A DNA stretch of 64,000 bases from Allomuricauda sp. GTDB taxonomy: Bacteria > Bacteroidota > Bacteroidia > Flavobacteriales > Flavobacteriaceae. The notes under the pieces are model-generated. The model ran no database searches. It was not told the origin of the DNA and saw only the letters and a list, made by a program, of their open reading frames with translations. Below, piece by piece: positions 54,720-62,997 of this stretch. The stretch spans positions 1-64,000 of the forward strand of contig NZ_JANQLX010000006.1 of the NCBI RefSeq assembly GCF_028280385.1, given 5' to 3'. The translations under genes were made by a program, and so were the position numbers. Within the stretch, counting starts at the first letter, position 1; every line of letters starts with the position of its first letter.

Positions 54720-55211
54720 ATGAAAAAGTTATTAATTGCCATGTTTTTTGGCCTTCCAGTTTTGGGTGTAGCCCAGGAAATGACGGCATCCAAACTTTAT
54801 GAAATTATCGAGCAGGAAGCGGATACCGTTAAAACAGTAGGGAATTCGTATCAGTTTTTGTTCAATGAGTCCATGCTCATTTGTGTTTATGACGAAAATG
54901 CCAATCGGATGCGGATCATTTCCCCCATTGTAAAACGCGAAGAAATCGGGGAAGAAGAATTATTGAACGCTCTTGTTGCCAATTTCCATTCGGCCTTGGA
55001 CGTGAAATATGCCTTAAGCGATGAGATCATCTGGTCCGTCTATACCCATCCGCTAAAGGAGCTTTCCGAGCACCAGGTGGTCGATGCCATCCAACAGGTA
55101 TATGCCGCAGCAATTACTTTTGGAAGCAGCTATTCCAGCACCAATATGGTGTTTCCAGGGAACAAAAAGAAGGTGGAAAAACCTAAGGTAAAACCGTTGA
55201 ATAAAACTTAA
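54720..55211 (+). CDS. Secreted hypothetical protein
   Basis: 163 residues with a signal peptide (MKKLLIAMFFGLPVLGVAQ). The mature part alternates strand and helix (YQFLFNESMLICVYDENA; EIIWSVYTHPLKELSEHQVV), a pattern recalling the YbjN/type III chaperone-like fold, but this is weak. The C-terminus is Lys/Pro-rich. Its end overlaps the convergent acyltransferase gene by 4 bp. Confidence 0.6.
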   Translation: MKKLLIAMFFGLPVLGVAQEMTASKLYEIIEQEADTVKTVGNSYQFLFNESMLICVYDENANRMRIISPIVKREEIGEEELLNALVANFHSALDVKYALSDEIIWSVYTHPLKELSEHQVVDAIQQVYAAAITFGSSYSSTNMVFPGNKKKVEKPKVKPLNKT

Positions 55212-55747
55212 TAGCTGTAGGCCGGGATTTTGCCTTGTACGCCATTGTAAAATGCCCGGATGTCCTTAAAATCCTTTTGGATATCATCTGAAGGGAAGAA
55301 TGGTTCTGCAATTTTGACCTGTTTTTCGCCAAAATCGAAGGCGACCATAACAATGGGCACGCCAGCTTTTTTGGCAATATGATAAAAACCGGTCTTTAGG
55401 GCCTTCACTTTTTTACGGGTTCCTTCCGGAGCCAACGCAAACCTGAATATTTCCCTTTCCTCGAAAATCTGGGCCACGCTATCTACGGTGTTCGAATTTT
55501 TGGTCCGATCCACTGGTGCACCTCCCGTCCATCTAAAAAACCATCCAAAGGGTGGCTTGAAGAGACTTTTCTTACCGATATAATGCATTTCCTTGTTGAT
55601 TACCTTTCGAACCAAAAGCCCCAAAAAGAAATCCATCCAATGGGTGTGCGGGACGACAATAATCACACATTTTTTCAAATCTGGGAATGTTCCCACAAGC
55701 TTCCAACGAAATACTTTGAAATATAAAAATTTGGCCAGGCGGTGCAT
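55208..55747 (-). CDS. 1-acyl-sn-glycerol-3-phosphate acyltransferase-like protein
   Basis: 179 residues. The PlsC-type HX4D motif is HTHWMD and the second motif is APEGTRKK, with GGAPVDR between, all in order. It transfers an acyl chain to a lysophosphatidic or similar acceptor at the inner membrane. It follows kdnB by 33 bp, so it may be co-transcribed with the Kdo genes. Confidence 0.85.
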   Translation of the reverse strand: MHRLAKFLYFKVFRWKLVGTFPDLKKCVIIVVPHTHWMDFFLGLLVRKVINKEMHYIGKKSLFKPPFGWFFRWTGGAPVDRTKNSNTVDSVAQIFEEREIFRFALAPEGTRKKVKALKTGFYHIAKKAGVPIVMVAFDFGEKQVKIAEPFFPSDDIQKDFKDIRAFYNGVQGKIPAYSY

Positions 55748-55780
55748 ACCATTACTGGTTTAAAGACAATAAGGTACAGC

Positions 55781-56908
55781 TTAAATCCGGGAGTACAATG
55801 TTTGGAGGCGCTCCGCGGTCATGATATTGCGCCACTCCTTGCCAAGGGCATTTTCCCATAAAGGATCCATTCCCAAAGCCACCTGTACCATGGTATCATA
55901 ATCGCTTTGTGATAAATCGGCGCATACTCCCCGCGGCATTTGAATGTCATGTTTTGCGATCATTTGGTTGAACAAATCCACTCCTTCAGGATAAAATTCC
56001 TCCAAATGTTGAAATACCAGACAATTGCCTATACCATGCTTTATTCCCAGCAAATAGGAGAGTCCGTAACTCATCGCATGTGCTATGCCCACCTGGGAAT
56101 ACGCTATGCTCATACCCCCGTGCCAAGAGGCCATCATTAATTTGTCCCGAGATTCTTCTCCGGAGCAATCATCCAAAAACACTTCTTTGCAAAGTTCCAA
56201 GGCCTTTTCGCCATAACTTTGGCTAAAGGCATTAAGATAGGTACCATTCAAAGATTCAATACAGTGGATAAAGCAGTCCATACCCGTATAGAACCATTGC
56301 TCCTTGGGCACCGTGCAGGTAAGGTCCGGGTCCATGATCACTTGGTCAAAAGTGGTGTAGTCCGAATTGATCCCCAATTTTTTCTCTGGACCCAACAAAA
56401 CCGTGGTTCTGGAAACCTCTGCTCCCGTACCACTTATGGTTGGAACCCCCACATGGTAAATGGAAGGTTTGCCAACCAGGTCCCACCCCTGGTATTCCTG
56501 AGCCAGACCTTCATTGTTCAACATAATGGCAACGGCTTTGGCCAAATCCAAAAGCGTTCCTCCCCCAATCCCAACAATTCCAGAGGGTTTTTCGTCAAAA
56601 CGTTCCCTTATCCTTGCAACCAAAGCATCTACTTGATAGGTTTTGGGCTCTTCATCTGCCGACACAAAAATCAACTCATCATTGAACAGCAAAGGGATAT
56701 CGTGTGCCAAACTTTGATTTTCAAAAAAGTCGTCCACCAAAAAAATAAAGGGAGCATCAGCATTTCTCCTTTTGGGCATTAGTATATCGCCCAGTTGGGA
56801 AAAACTGCCCTTTCCAAAAATCACCCTGGGAACCATGGGAAAGTTCCGATAGGAGGTATTTTTATTCGATATGGTCTTGTTATTGTCCAAATTAAATCCT
56901 GTCTGCAT
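55781..56908 (-). CDS. kdnB: Iron-containing dehydrogenase, KdnB-like (Kdo 8-oxidase)
   Basis: 375 residues of the iron-dependent alcohol dehydrogenase family. GIGGGTLLDLAKAVAIML binds the nucleotide, GTGAEVSRT is the second motif, and the metal ligands come from GMDCFIHCIESL and the His pair in MSYGLSYLLGIKHGIGN. From memory it is closely like Shewanella KdnB, which oxidises the 8-hydroxyl of Kdo so that the aminotransferase KdnA can make 8-amino-3,8-dideoxy-octulosonate (Kdo8N). Its place one base from a HAD gene and next to kdsB supports this. KdnA is not in the window. Confidence 0.85.
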   Translation of the reverse strand: MQTGFNLDNNKTISNKNTSYRNFPMVPRVIFGKGSFSQLGDILMPKRRNADAPFIFLVDDFFENQSLAHDIPLLFNDELIFVSADEEPKTYQVDALVARIRERFDEKPSGIVGIGGGTLLDLAKAVAIMLNNEGLAQEYQGWDLVGKPSIYHVGVPTISGTGAEVSRTTVLLGPEKKLGINSDYTTFDQVIMDPDLTCTVPKEQWFYTGMDCFIHCIESLNGTYLNAFSQSYGEKALELCKEVFLDDCSGEESRDKLMMASWHGGMSIAYSQVGIAHAMSYGLSYLLGIKHGIGNCLVFQHLEEFYPEGVDLFNQMIAKHDIQMPRGVCADLSQSDYDTMVQVALGMDPLWENALGKEWRNIMTAERLQTLYSRI

Positions 56909-57612
56909 TAGTTTTCCAAGTACTTCAGAACATCTTTAAGACTGTTCAGTTGTAAATGATTGTTTACCACCTCGTCCTCTTGCACCATTTCATGGGCCCA
57001 AGTGGTATGAAAGGGAACATGAATGGCCTTTGCCCCAATGTTCAATATGGGAAGCACATCTGATTTTAGTGAATTCCCTATCATCAAAAATTCGTTGACA
57101 TCAATTTCCAGGTGCTCCAATAGGTTGCTATAGTTGCTCTCCTTTTTATCACTGAGCACTTCAACATGATGAAAATATTTGGAGATGCCAGACTTTTCCA
57201 ATTTACGTTCCTGATCGAGCAAATCTCCCTTGGTGAGCACGATGAGCCGATATTTATCTTCCAGTTGGGACAATACCTCCTCTACCCCATCCAACAATTC
57301 TACGGGATGGGAAATCATCTTTTTTCCCAACTCCAATATTTCCGTAATGGTTTCCTGGGATATTTTATGATTGGAAAGATCCAAGGCCGACTCAATCATG
57401 GAAAGGACAAATCCTTTAACACCATACCCGTAGAGCTCCAGGTTTTTCATTTCCATTTTAAAAAGTTCCTGGTCCACTTTGTTCTTGGTCTCATAACGTT
57501 CCAACAATTCCGCAAAGCGTTCCTCGGTCTCCCTAAAATAGGTCTCGTTTACCCAAAGGGTATCATCGGCATCAAAGCCTATGACCTTTATGTCTTTAAA
57601 GTCTATGTCCAT
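56908..57612 (-). CDS. HAD-superfamily phosphatase (YjjG-like)
   Basis: 234 residues. Motif I is [11 protein letters not shown], motif [10 protein letters not shown], and the acidic motif [12 protein letters not shown], as in YjjG-type nucleotide/sugar phosphatases with a helical cap (about 20-95). It is translated between kdsB (10-bp overlap) and kdnB (TAATG overlap), so it is likely to serve Kdo metabolism. It is longer than KdsC and of a different subtype, so I do not call it kdsC. Confidence 0.85.
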   Translation of the reverse strand: MDIDFKDIKVIGFDADDTLWVNETYFRETEERFAELLERYETKNKVDQELFKMEMKNLELYGYGVKGFVLSMIESALDLSNHKISQETITEILELGKKMISHPVELLDGVEEVLSQLEDKYRLIVLTKGDLLDQERKLEKSGISKYFHHVEVLSDKKESNYSNLLEHLEIDVNEFLMIGNSLKSDVLPILNIGAKAIHVPFHTTWAHEMVQEDEVVNNHLQLNSLKDVLKYLEN

Positions 57613-58331
57613 GCTTTTTTGGCTCGTTCCAGGTCTTCAGGGGTATCAATTTCTATGCCGGATACATGTGTTTCCACCATTTTTATTTTTTTTCCATATT
57701 CAAGAAATCTGATGGCCTCAATCTTCTCCTTGGCCTCCAAGGGGAGCATTGGCAAACGCTGAAAATCCAACAGTGCCCTCTTCCTAAATGCATAAATTCC
57801 CTTGTGCTTATAGTAGACAGCATCAACATTCTCGTCCCTGGGGTAAGGTATGGGGGAACGTGAAAAATACAGCGCAAAATCCTGATGGTCCACGATGACT
57901 TTCACCGTATTGGGGTTGGAAATTTCATCCCAATCCGTGATGGGGGTCATCAGGGAGGCCAAATCAATTTCCTGTTGATTGTCATTTCGGAACACTTCTA
58001 TGACCTTGGACAAGCTTATTTTGTCAATAAAGGGTTCATCGCCCTGCACATTGATTACAATGTCAACATCCAAGTCCTCCACGGCTTCAGCAATCCTATC
58101 GCTTCCGCTTTCATGTTCCTTCTTACTTTTAAGTACTTTCCCTCCAATGGCTTTTATGGTATCAAATATGACATCGCTATCGGTAACCACATAAACTTCG
58201 TCAAAGAGGCCCGTTTGTACAGCCGCCTCATAGGTGCGCAGTATTACTGGCTTGCCCTTAAGATCCTGCATGAGCTTTGCCGGGAATCTGGAGGCTTGGT
58301 ACCTAGCGGGTATCATTGAAATAATCTTCAC
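57603..58331 (-). CDS. kdsB: 3-deoxy-manno-octulosonate cytidylyltransferase
   Basis: 242 residues. [25 protein letters not shown] and NVQGDEPFI are the KdsB signature for nucleotide and sugar binding. It activates Kdo (or Kdo8N) with CTP for transfer to lipid A. It is the first gene of the cluster kdsB-HAD-kdnB-acyltransferase. In Shewanella the KdsB relative KdsB2/KdnC-type enzyme prefers Kdo8N; substrate choice here is open. Confidence 0.95.
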   Translation of the reverse strand: MKIISMIPARYQASRFPAKLMQDLKGKPVILRTYEAAVQTGLFDEVYVVTDSDVIFDTIKAIGGKVLKSKKEHESGSDRIAEAVEDLDVDIVINVQGDEPFIDKISLSKVIEVFRNDNQQEIDLASLMTPITDWDEISNPNTVKVIVDHQDFALYFSRSPIPYPRDENVDAVYYKHKGIYAFRKRALLDFQRLPMLPLEAKEKIEAIRFLEYGKKIKMVETHVSGIEIDTPEDLERAKKAWT

Positions 58332-58352
58332 CTAAATCGTTTATTGGGTTAT

Positions 58353-58925
58353 TTATTTTCTTTTTGGTCTGAGCTTCCGATATATCAGGAAAATGACGAC
58401 CAAAATAATAATTACCAAAATTGCCGCAATGGGGGGAACCAGAATTGAAGCTGTTGAAACGGCCACCGCAGTACCGGTTTCGATGGTGGACACTACTGGG
58501 TTGGCCATGCCGCCTGTTGTTGCCGAAGAGGTAAGCCTTCCGGCAGCGTTGGCACCTTTAATGGCAGTTGCGGTACCTCCACCTGCAATAATGGCCAGCG
58601 ACCAAGTTACCACGGGGTCTAAATTGGCAACCGTTGATATCACCACAGCGGTACCTGCAATGGCGGCCAAGGGAACGGCCAAACTGTCCAGGGCGTTGTC
58701 CACCCATGGTATAAAATAAGCAAAAATCTCCACCAAGGTGGCCACGCCAAGGGTGATCAGAGCAGCTAAGCTTCCAATCCACTCCCAATTTTCGTTAAGT
58801 TCCCAAACACCCAAATAGGCAGCCAAACTCAAGGCGAACAAGGGTAAAAATACCCTGAAGCCCACAGAGGCGGCCAGGCCTATGCCCAAAAAAATACTGA
58901 TTATGGTATCCGGTGTCATGTTCAT
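58353..58925 (-). CDS. DUF4126 membrane protein
   Basis: 190 residues, with about five hydrophobic segments including LAASVGFRVFLPLFALSLA and a Gly/Ala/Thr-rich central part (GGGTATAIKGANAAGRL), and a basic C-terminus RKLRPKRK. This pattern is that of DUF4126, function unknown. The short distance (21 bp) to kdsB suggests a shared transcript but no role follows from it. Confidence 0.8.
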   Translation of the reverse strand: MNMTPDTIISIFLGIGLAASVGFRVFLPLFALSLAAYLGVWELNENWEWIGSLAALITLGVATLVEIFAYFIPWVDNALDSLAVPLAAIAGTAVVISTVANLDPVVTWSLAIIAGGGTATAIKGANAAGRLTSSATTGGMANPVVSTIETGTAVAVSTASILVPPIAAILVIIILVVIFLIYRKLRPKRK

Positions 58926-58949
58926 GGGGGCATCTAAAATAGAGTTTTC

Positions 58950-60383
58950 CTAGTCAAGAAAAAAATCATCCTTGAATCCGATCAGGAATAATTTTTCCTT
59001 GGCCCGCGTAACCGCCGTATACAGCCACCTAAGGTAATCCTTGTCCACCCCATTAGGTAAATAAGGTTGTTCCACAAAGACATTGTCCCATTGTCCCCCT
59101 TGTGATTTATGACAGGTTATGGCATAGGAGAATTTGACTTGGAGCGAATTGAAAAATCGGTTGTTTTTCACGCCCAGAAACTTTTTGTACTTGGATTTTT
59201 CGTGGGCATAATCCTTCATGACCTCTTGGTAAAGTCTGTTTCCATCCTCATAAGAAAGTGAAGGGGTCTCCGCATTAATGGTATCGAGCAGCAGCACCGT
59301 TTCAAACGGTTTTTGATTGGGGTAATCCACCATTTTCACTTTTACCTCCGCAAAGGTGAACCCATAGAGCTCCTTAATGGCAAAGAGTTCAAGGATTTCC
59401 ATGATATCCCCATTGGCAATAAATCCGGCCTCGGAATTGGGCCGCAACCAGAAGTAGTTGTTCTTTACCACCATCATATAATCGCCCACTGCAATTTCAT
59501 TGTCCAAAAAAAGGATTCGTTCCCTAATGTTTTTATTGTAGAGGTTGGCCCTTTTGTTGGAACGGACCACAATGGCAGTCTCCTCCTTGCCATTATTGGA
59601 ATACGAGGTGTCTATGGCCTCCTGGATTTCAGAGCCGTCCAACAATCGAACAATATCTGGGAAGGAACCAAGCTCGAACTTGAAGTTTTCGAAGAATTCG
59701 GATTGTAACTGCTCCCTCAGTAAGGTAGCATTGTATAGGATACCGGAATCTTGGGTTTGCCGCATCACCTCATCCAGTTCCAAACACTCAACTTCCTTGT
59801 TATAGTTCAACGAAATCCGATGCTCTTCCAAGGCTGGACTTACATCCAACTTAACAGGTGGTAATTGAGCGGTATCACCTATAAGGAGGAGTTTGCAGTT
59901 ATGGCCCGAATATACGTAATACATCAAATCATCCAGCAGCGAACCATTTTCAAATAGTTTTGAGTCCGTGGCTGTATCCGGAATCATGGAAGCCTCGTCC
60001 ACAATAAAAAGGGTGTTCCTATGCTTGTTTGGGGCCAAGGTGAACTGGATTCCGCCCCCTGACTGTTTTTTTGGAAAATATATCTTTTTATGGATGGTAA
60101 GGGCCTTATTCCCCGAATATACGGTCATCACCTTGGCGGCACGCCCTGTAGGTGCCAATAGTGCAGCGCTCATTCTAGCCTTCCACAAACTGTTCACCAC
60201 GGTTCCCACCAAGGTTGTTTTACCCGTGCCCGCAAATCCCTTCAAAAGAAAAACCTGCTCGTTTTTCCTACCTATTATAAAGTGGGAAAGCTTCTCTAGG
60301 GCAAGGCCTTGTTTTAGGGTAGGTTCGTGTGGAAATTTTTGCTGCAAAATCCCCAGAAATCCTTTGGGAGTAGGGTCTGTCAT
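58950..60383 (-). CDS. RecD-like ATP-dependent DNA helicase
   Basis: 477 residues, superfamily 1B. Walker A is GFAGTGKTTLVG, Walker B IVDEASMI, motif III LLLIGDTAQLPPV, and the C-terminal UvrD-C2 part has AYAITCHKSQGGQWDNVF and YTAVTRAKEKLFLIG. No recB or recC is present and the N-terminus lacks the RecD2 helical extension, so this is a stand-alone short RecD-type helicase common in Bacteroidota. Its cellular role is not established. Confidence 0.92.
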   Translation of the reverse strand: MTDPTPKGFLGILQQKFPHEPTLKQGLALEKLSHFIIGRKNEQVFLLKGFAGTGKTTLVGTVVNSLWKARMSAALLAPTGRAAKVMTVYSGNKALTIHKKIYFPKKQSGGGIQFTLAPNKHRNTLFIVDEASMIPDTATDSKLFENGSLLDDLMYYVYSGHNCKLLLIGDTAQLPPVKLDVSPALEEHRISLNYNKEVECLELDEVMRQTQDSGILYNATLLREQLQSEFFENFKFELGSFPDIVRLLDGSEIQEAIDTSYSNNGKEETAIVVRSNKRANLYNKNIRERILFLDNEIAVGDYMMVVKNNYFWLRPNSEAGFIANGDIMEILELFAIKELYGFTFAEVKVKMVDYPNQKPFETVLLLDTINAETPSLSYEDGNRLYQEVMKDYAHEKSKYKKFLGVKNNRFFNSLQVKFSYAITCHKSQGGQWDNVFVEQPYLPNGVDKDYLRWLYTAVTRAKEKLFLIGFKDDFFLD

Positions 60384-60489
60384 AGGCTAGTCTGGTTGGT
60401 GTGGTTTTTTGAACAAAAAGTTTCGTGATTAAAAAAAAATTGTAGATTTGTCAGTAACCGCTAAATTAACTAAGAAAGACAATATTCAT

Positions 60490-61224
60490 ATGTTAAACTT
60501 AATTCTTATTGTTGTTGTTATTTGCCTTGTGACCATAGGCCTTGTAATGTTGATCGACAAATTTTTACCACAAAAGGTAAAGCCATTTTTGGTCATTGCA
60601 TTTGGACTTTTGAGCATCTTTTTGGGGTACAAAATCTATCAGTCCATAAACGCCCCCATCGAATTTAAAAAGGTACGACAAGAAAGGTATGCCCAGGTCA
60701 TTGCCAAACTTAAGGACATTAGGGATTCGCAAGAGGCATATAAAACTGTAAACGGAAGATTTGCCGGTAACTTTAATAGCTTGGTCCAGTTTGTTGACAC
60801 CGGAAGCTATACCATTACCCAGCAGAAAGATTCTTCCTTCATGCGTTACAATAAAATATACCAAATTGACCTTCAAGTTGACACGGTGGTCATCGATACG
60901 CTTGGATTTATTAAGGTAAAAGATTCCTTGTTCAAAAATGACGACCGTTACAAGACGATGATGGAAGTACCTTATGCCCAAGGTGGGGAGAAGTTTGAAA
61001 TGAAGGCCGACATTATTGACAAGCAGGGATACAAAGCCCCTGTTTTTGAGGCCAAAGTGAAGAAGGACTTAATTCTTTTCGACCAGCCTGCAGATTTATT
61101 GGCCAGGGAAAACTCCCATCAAAGTGTTGAAGAGGTTAATGGAACAGAAATTAAGGTTGGTTCGCTTACGGATGTGAGCACGAATGGAAACTGGCCTCCG
61201 ATCTATGACAGAAAAAACAACTAA
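60490..61224 (+). CDS. Membrane-anchored hypothetical protein
   Basis: 244 residues from ATG 60490 (MLNLILIVVVICLVTIG); the earlier start at 60448 would place charged residues before the membrane segment. Two N-terminal membrane helices (about 2-22 and 33-52) are followed by a helix (ERYAQVIAKLKDIRDSQEAY) and a beta-rich domain. It resembles a common flavobacterial gene always next to a DUF3822 gene, in my memory. The next gene begins 20 bp before its stop. Confidence 0.75.
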   Translation: MLNLILIVVVICLVTIGLVMLIDKFLPQKVKPFLVIAFGLLSIFLGYKIYQSINAPIEFKKVRQERYAQVIAKLKDIRDSQEAYKTVNGRFAGNFNSLVQFVDTGSYTITQQKDSSFMRYNKIYQIDLQVDTVVIDTLGFIKVKDSLFKNDDRYKTMMEVPYAQGGEKFEMKADIIDKQGYKAPVFEAKVKKDLILFDQPADLLARENSHQSVEEVNGTEIKVGSLTDVSTNGNWPPIYDRKNN

Positions 61225-62032
61225 TACAGAGGTACAACACCCAGAAAACACCTTTAAGAAATTGTCCATTCAAGTTGGTTTGAATGGACTTTCTTTTTGT
61301 GTGCTGGATACTATTTCCAATCAGATTTTGGCTTTTGAGCGAGTGGTATTCAAAACCACTTCCACCCCCTACCTCCTGCTCAAGGAATTAAAATCCGTTT
61401 TAAACCAAAACAGCGTATCGGGAACCCAATTCTCCGAAGTGGTGGTTATACACAAAAATGGACTGTATAGTCTGGTGCCCAAAACCTTATTTAAAAAAAA
61501 GGAACTTGCCAACTATCTGAAATTTAATGCCAAGATCATGGCAAATGACCATATTGCCTATGATGAAATGGAAAAACACGATTTGGTCAATGTCTATGTG
61601 CCCTTTGCCAATGTCAACAATCATATTTTTGACCTATTTGGCACATTTGAATTCAAACATTCGGGAACCGTATTGATCACAACCCTCCTAAATCAGAATA
61701 GGAATACTTCCAAGCCCGTTTGCTATGTCCATGTTTCTGAAAAAGAATTGGAAATCGTGGTCATCTTGGATAAAAAGCTACGCTTTTACAATCTCTTTGA
61801 ATACAAGACGGCGGAAGATTTTCTGTACTACCTTCTTTTTAGCTTGGAGCAAATGCAGGTAGATTTGGAGCAAGTGCAACTTAAGCTTTTTGGCCTGATA
61901 GAAGAAGGGGATGCCGTATTTGAACTTTGCACCAACTATATACGGGAAGTATCGGTTTTTGTTCCCACCGACCCTGATTATCCGCTGGACCAACTTGAAA
62001 GTCAAGCTATAGATTTTACCTCCATAAGTTAG
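61205..62032 (+). CDS. DUF3822 family protein
   Basis: 275 residues from ATG 61205 (MTEKTTNTEVQHPENTFKKL). Typical segments are LSIQVGLNGLSFCVLD, VVIHKNGLYSLVPKTLF and VCYVHVSEKELEIVVILDKK, an actin-like ATPase fold as described for DUF3822. It overlaps the preceding membrane gene and is followed 3 bp later by rsmD, so these three form an operon; function unknown. Confidence 0.85.
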   Translation: MTEKTTNTEVQHPENTFKKLSIQVGLNGLSFCVLDTISNQILAFERVVFKTTSTPYLLLKELKSVLNQNSVSGTQFSEVVVIHKNGLYSLVPKTLFKKKELANYLKFNAKIMANDHIAYDEMEKHDLVNVYVPFANVNNHIFDLFGTFEFKHSGTVLITTLLNQNRNTSKPVCYVHVSEKELEIVVILDKKLRFYNLFEYKTAEDFLYYLLFSLEQMQVDLEQVQLKLFGLIEEGDAVFELCTNYIREVSVFVPTDPDYPLDQLESQAIDFTSIS

Positions 62033-62035
62033 CCA

Positions 62036-62605
62036 ATGCGCATTATTTCTGGCAAGTATAAAGGGAAGCGGCTCATGGCTCCAAAAAAGCTGCCGGTAAG
62101 GCCAACCACGGACATGGCCAAGGAAGGACTCTTCAACATTCTTCGCAACCGATATTATCTTGATGAAATGGACATCCTGGACCTTTTTGCAGGAACCGGT
62201 AATATCAGTTTTGAATTTGCTTCACGAGGTTGTTCCTCGATCACGTCAGTAGATAGTCACCCAGCTTGCGTCCAATTCATTTCAAAAGTGACCAAGGAAT
62301 TGGATTTTCCTATAACCACCATTAAATCGGATGTATTTAAGTTCCTGCAACGAACAGGTGAGAAATTCGACATCATATTTGCTGACCCTCCCTATGATTT
62401 TTCGGAGGACGCCTTTATGGAAATTGCCAATACCGTGCTCGAGAGGGCGCTGTTAAGCGAACAGGGCGTGTTGATCATTGAGCATTCGGATCAGACTTCG
62501 CTATCCGGGCACCCCAACTTTGTGGAGCAAAGAAAGTATGGGGGGAGTATTTTCAGTTTTTTGAAAAGGAGACCGATTAGCCCTATTTTAAAAAGCAGGC
62601 CATAA
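62036..62605 (+). CDS. rsmD: 16S rRNA (guanine966-N2)-methyltransferase
   Basis: 189 residues. MRIISGKYKGKRLMAP and RPTTDMAKEGLFNIL are the family N-terminus, DLFAGTGNISFEFASRG the SAM site and FADPPYD the catalytic motif. It methylates G966 of 16S rRNA. Its last four codons and stop lie inside the 3' strand of helix P1 of the convergent RNase P RNA gene. Confidence 0.96.
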   Translation: MRIISGKYKGKRLMAPKKLPVRPTTDMAKEGLFNILRNRYYLDEMDILDLFAGTGNISFEFASRGCSSITSVDSHPACVQFISKVTKELDFPITTIKSDVFKFLQRTGEKFDIIFADPPYDFSEDAFMEIANTVLERALLSEQGVLIIEHSDQTSLSGHPNFVEQRKYGGSIFSFLKRRPISPILKSRP

Positions 62606-62889
62606 GCCGGATTCTGTATGCCCTTATCATTTATCTAGACTTTTGATTGCCCAAAAGTTCGAACCGCCTACCCTCCAATTCGGGCGTGCAGCCCTCAAAC
62701 ACTGGTTTACGTGGCGTTTCACCGCATAGAGTTTACCTGATTTCACTACAGCCGAACTGTACTTGCTTTCTGTTGCACTGGTCCTCGTTTTTCAACGGAC
62801 GGGCGTTACCCGCTATGCCGCACTATGGTGTCCGGACTTTCCTCCCCAACCCTGAAAGTACAGGGTTGCAGCGATAAGGTGGCCTGCTC
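62594..62889 (-). ncRNA. rnpB: RNase P RNA, bacterial type A
   Basis: Read on the minus strand, helix P1 is AGCAGGCC (62888-62881) with GGCCTGCT (62601-62594). GAGGAAAGTCCGGAC (conserved region I) is near 62845-62830, GGTGAAACGCCACG is in the middle and ACAGAATCCGGCTTA marks the 3' end. These are universal RNase P RNA elements. About 296 nt long. It processes tRNA 5' ends; its 3' end overlaps the rsmD stop by 12 bp in the opposite direction. Confidence 0.95.
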
Positions 62890-62965
62890 GCGCAAAGGTA
62901 AACCAATTGTTAATAAAAAAAAGGCTTGTGGCCCCATCCCATATCTCTTTGCCGCTTCCTATTTT

Positions 62966-62973
62966 TATATTTG
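62966..62973 (+). promoter_or_regulatory. -7 element of dnaX
   Basis: TATATTTG matches TAnnTTTG. Transcription would start near 62979, leaving a leader of about 19 nt before the TTG start. No well-spaced -33 TTTG is visible; the best TTTG is only 14 bp upstream. The interval 62890-62965 contains nothing else. Confidence 0.45.
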
Positions 62974-62997
62974 TAGTAAAGCAATACCTTGTCCAAA

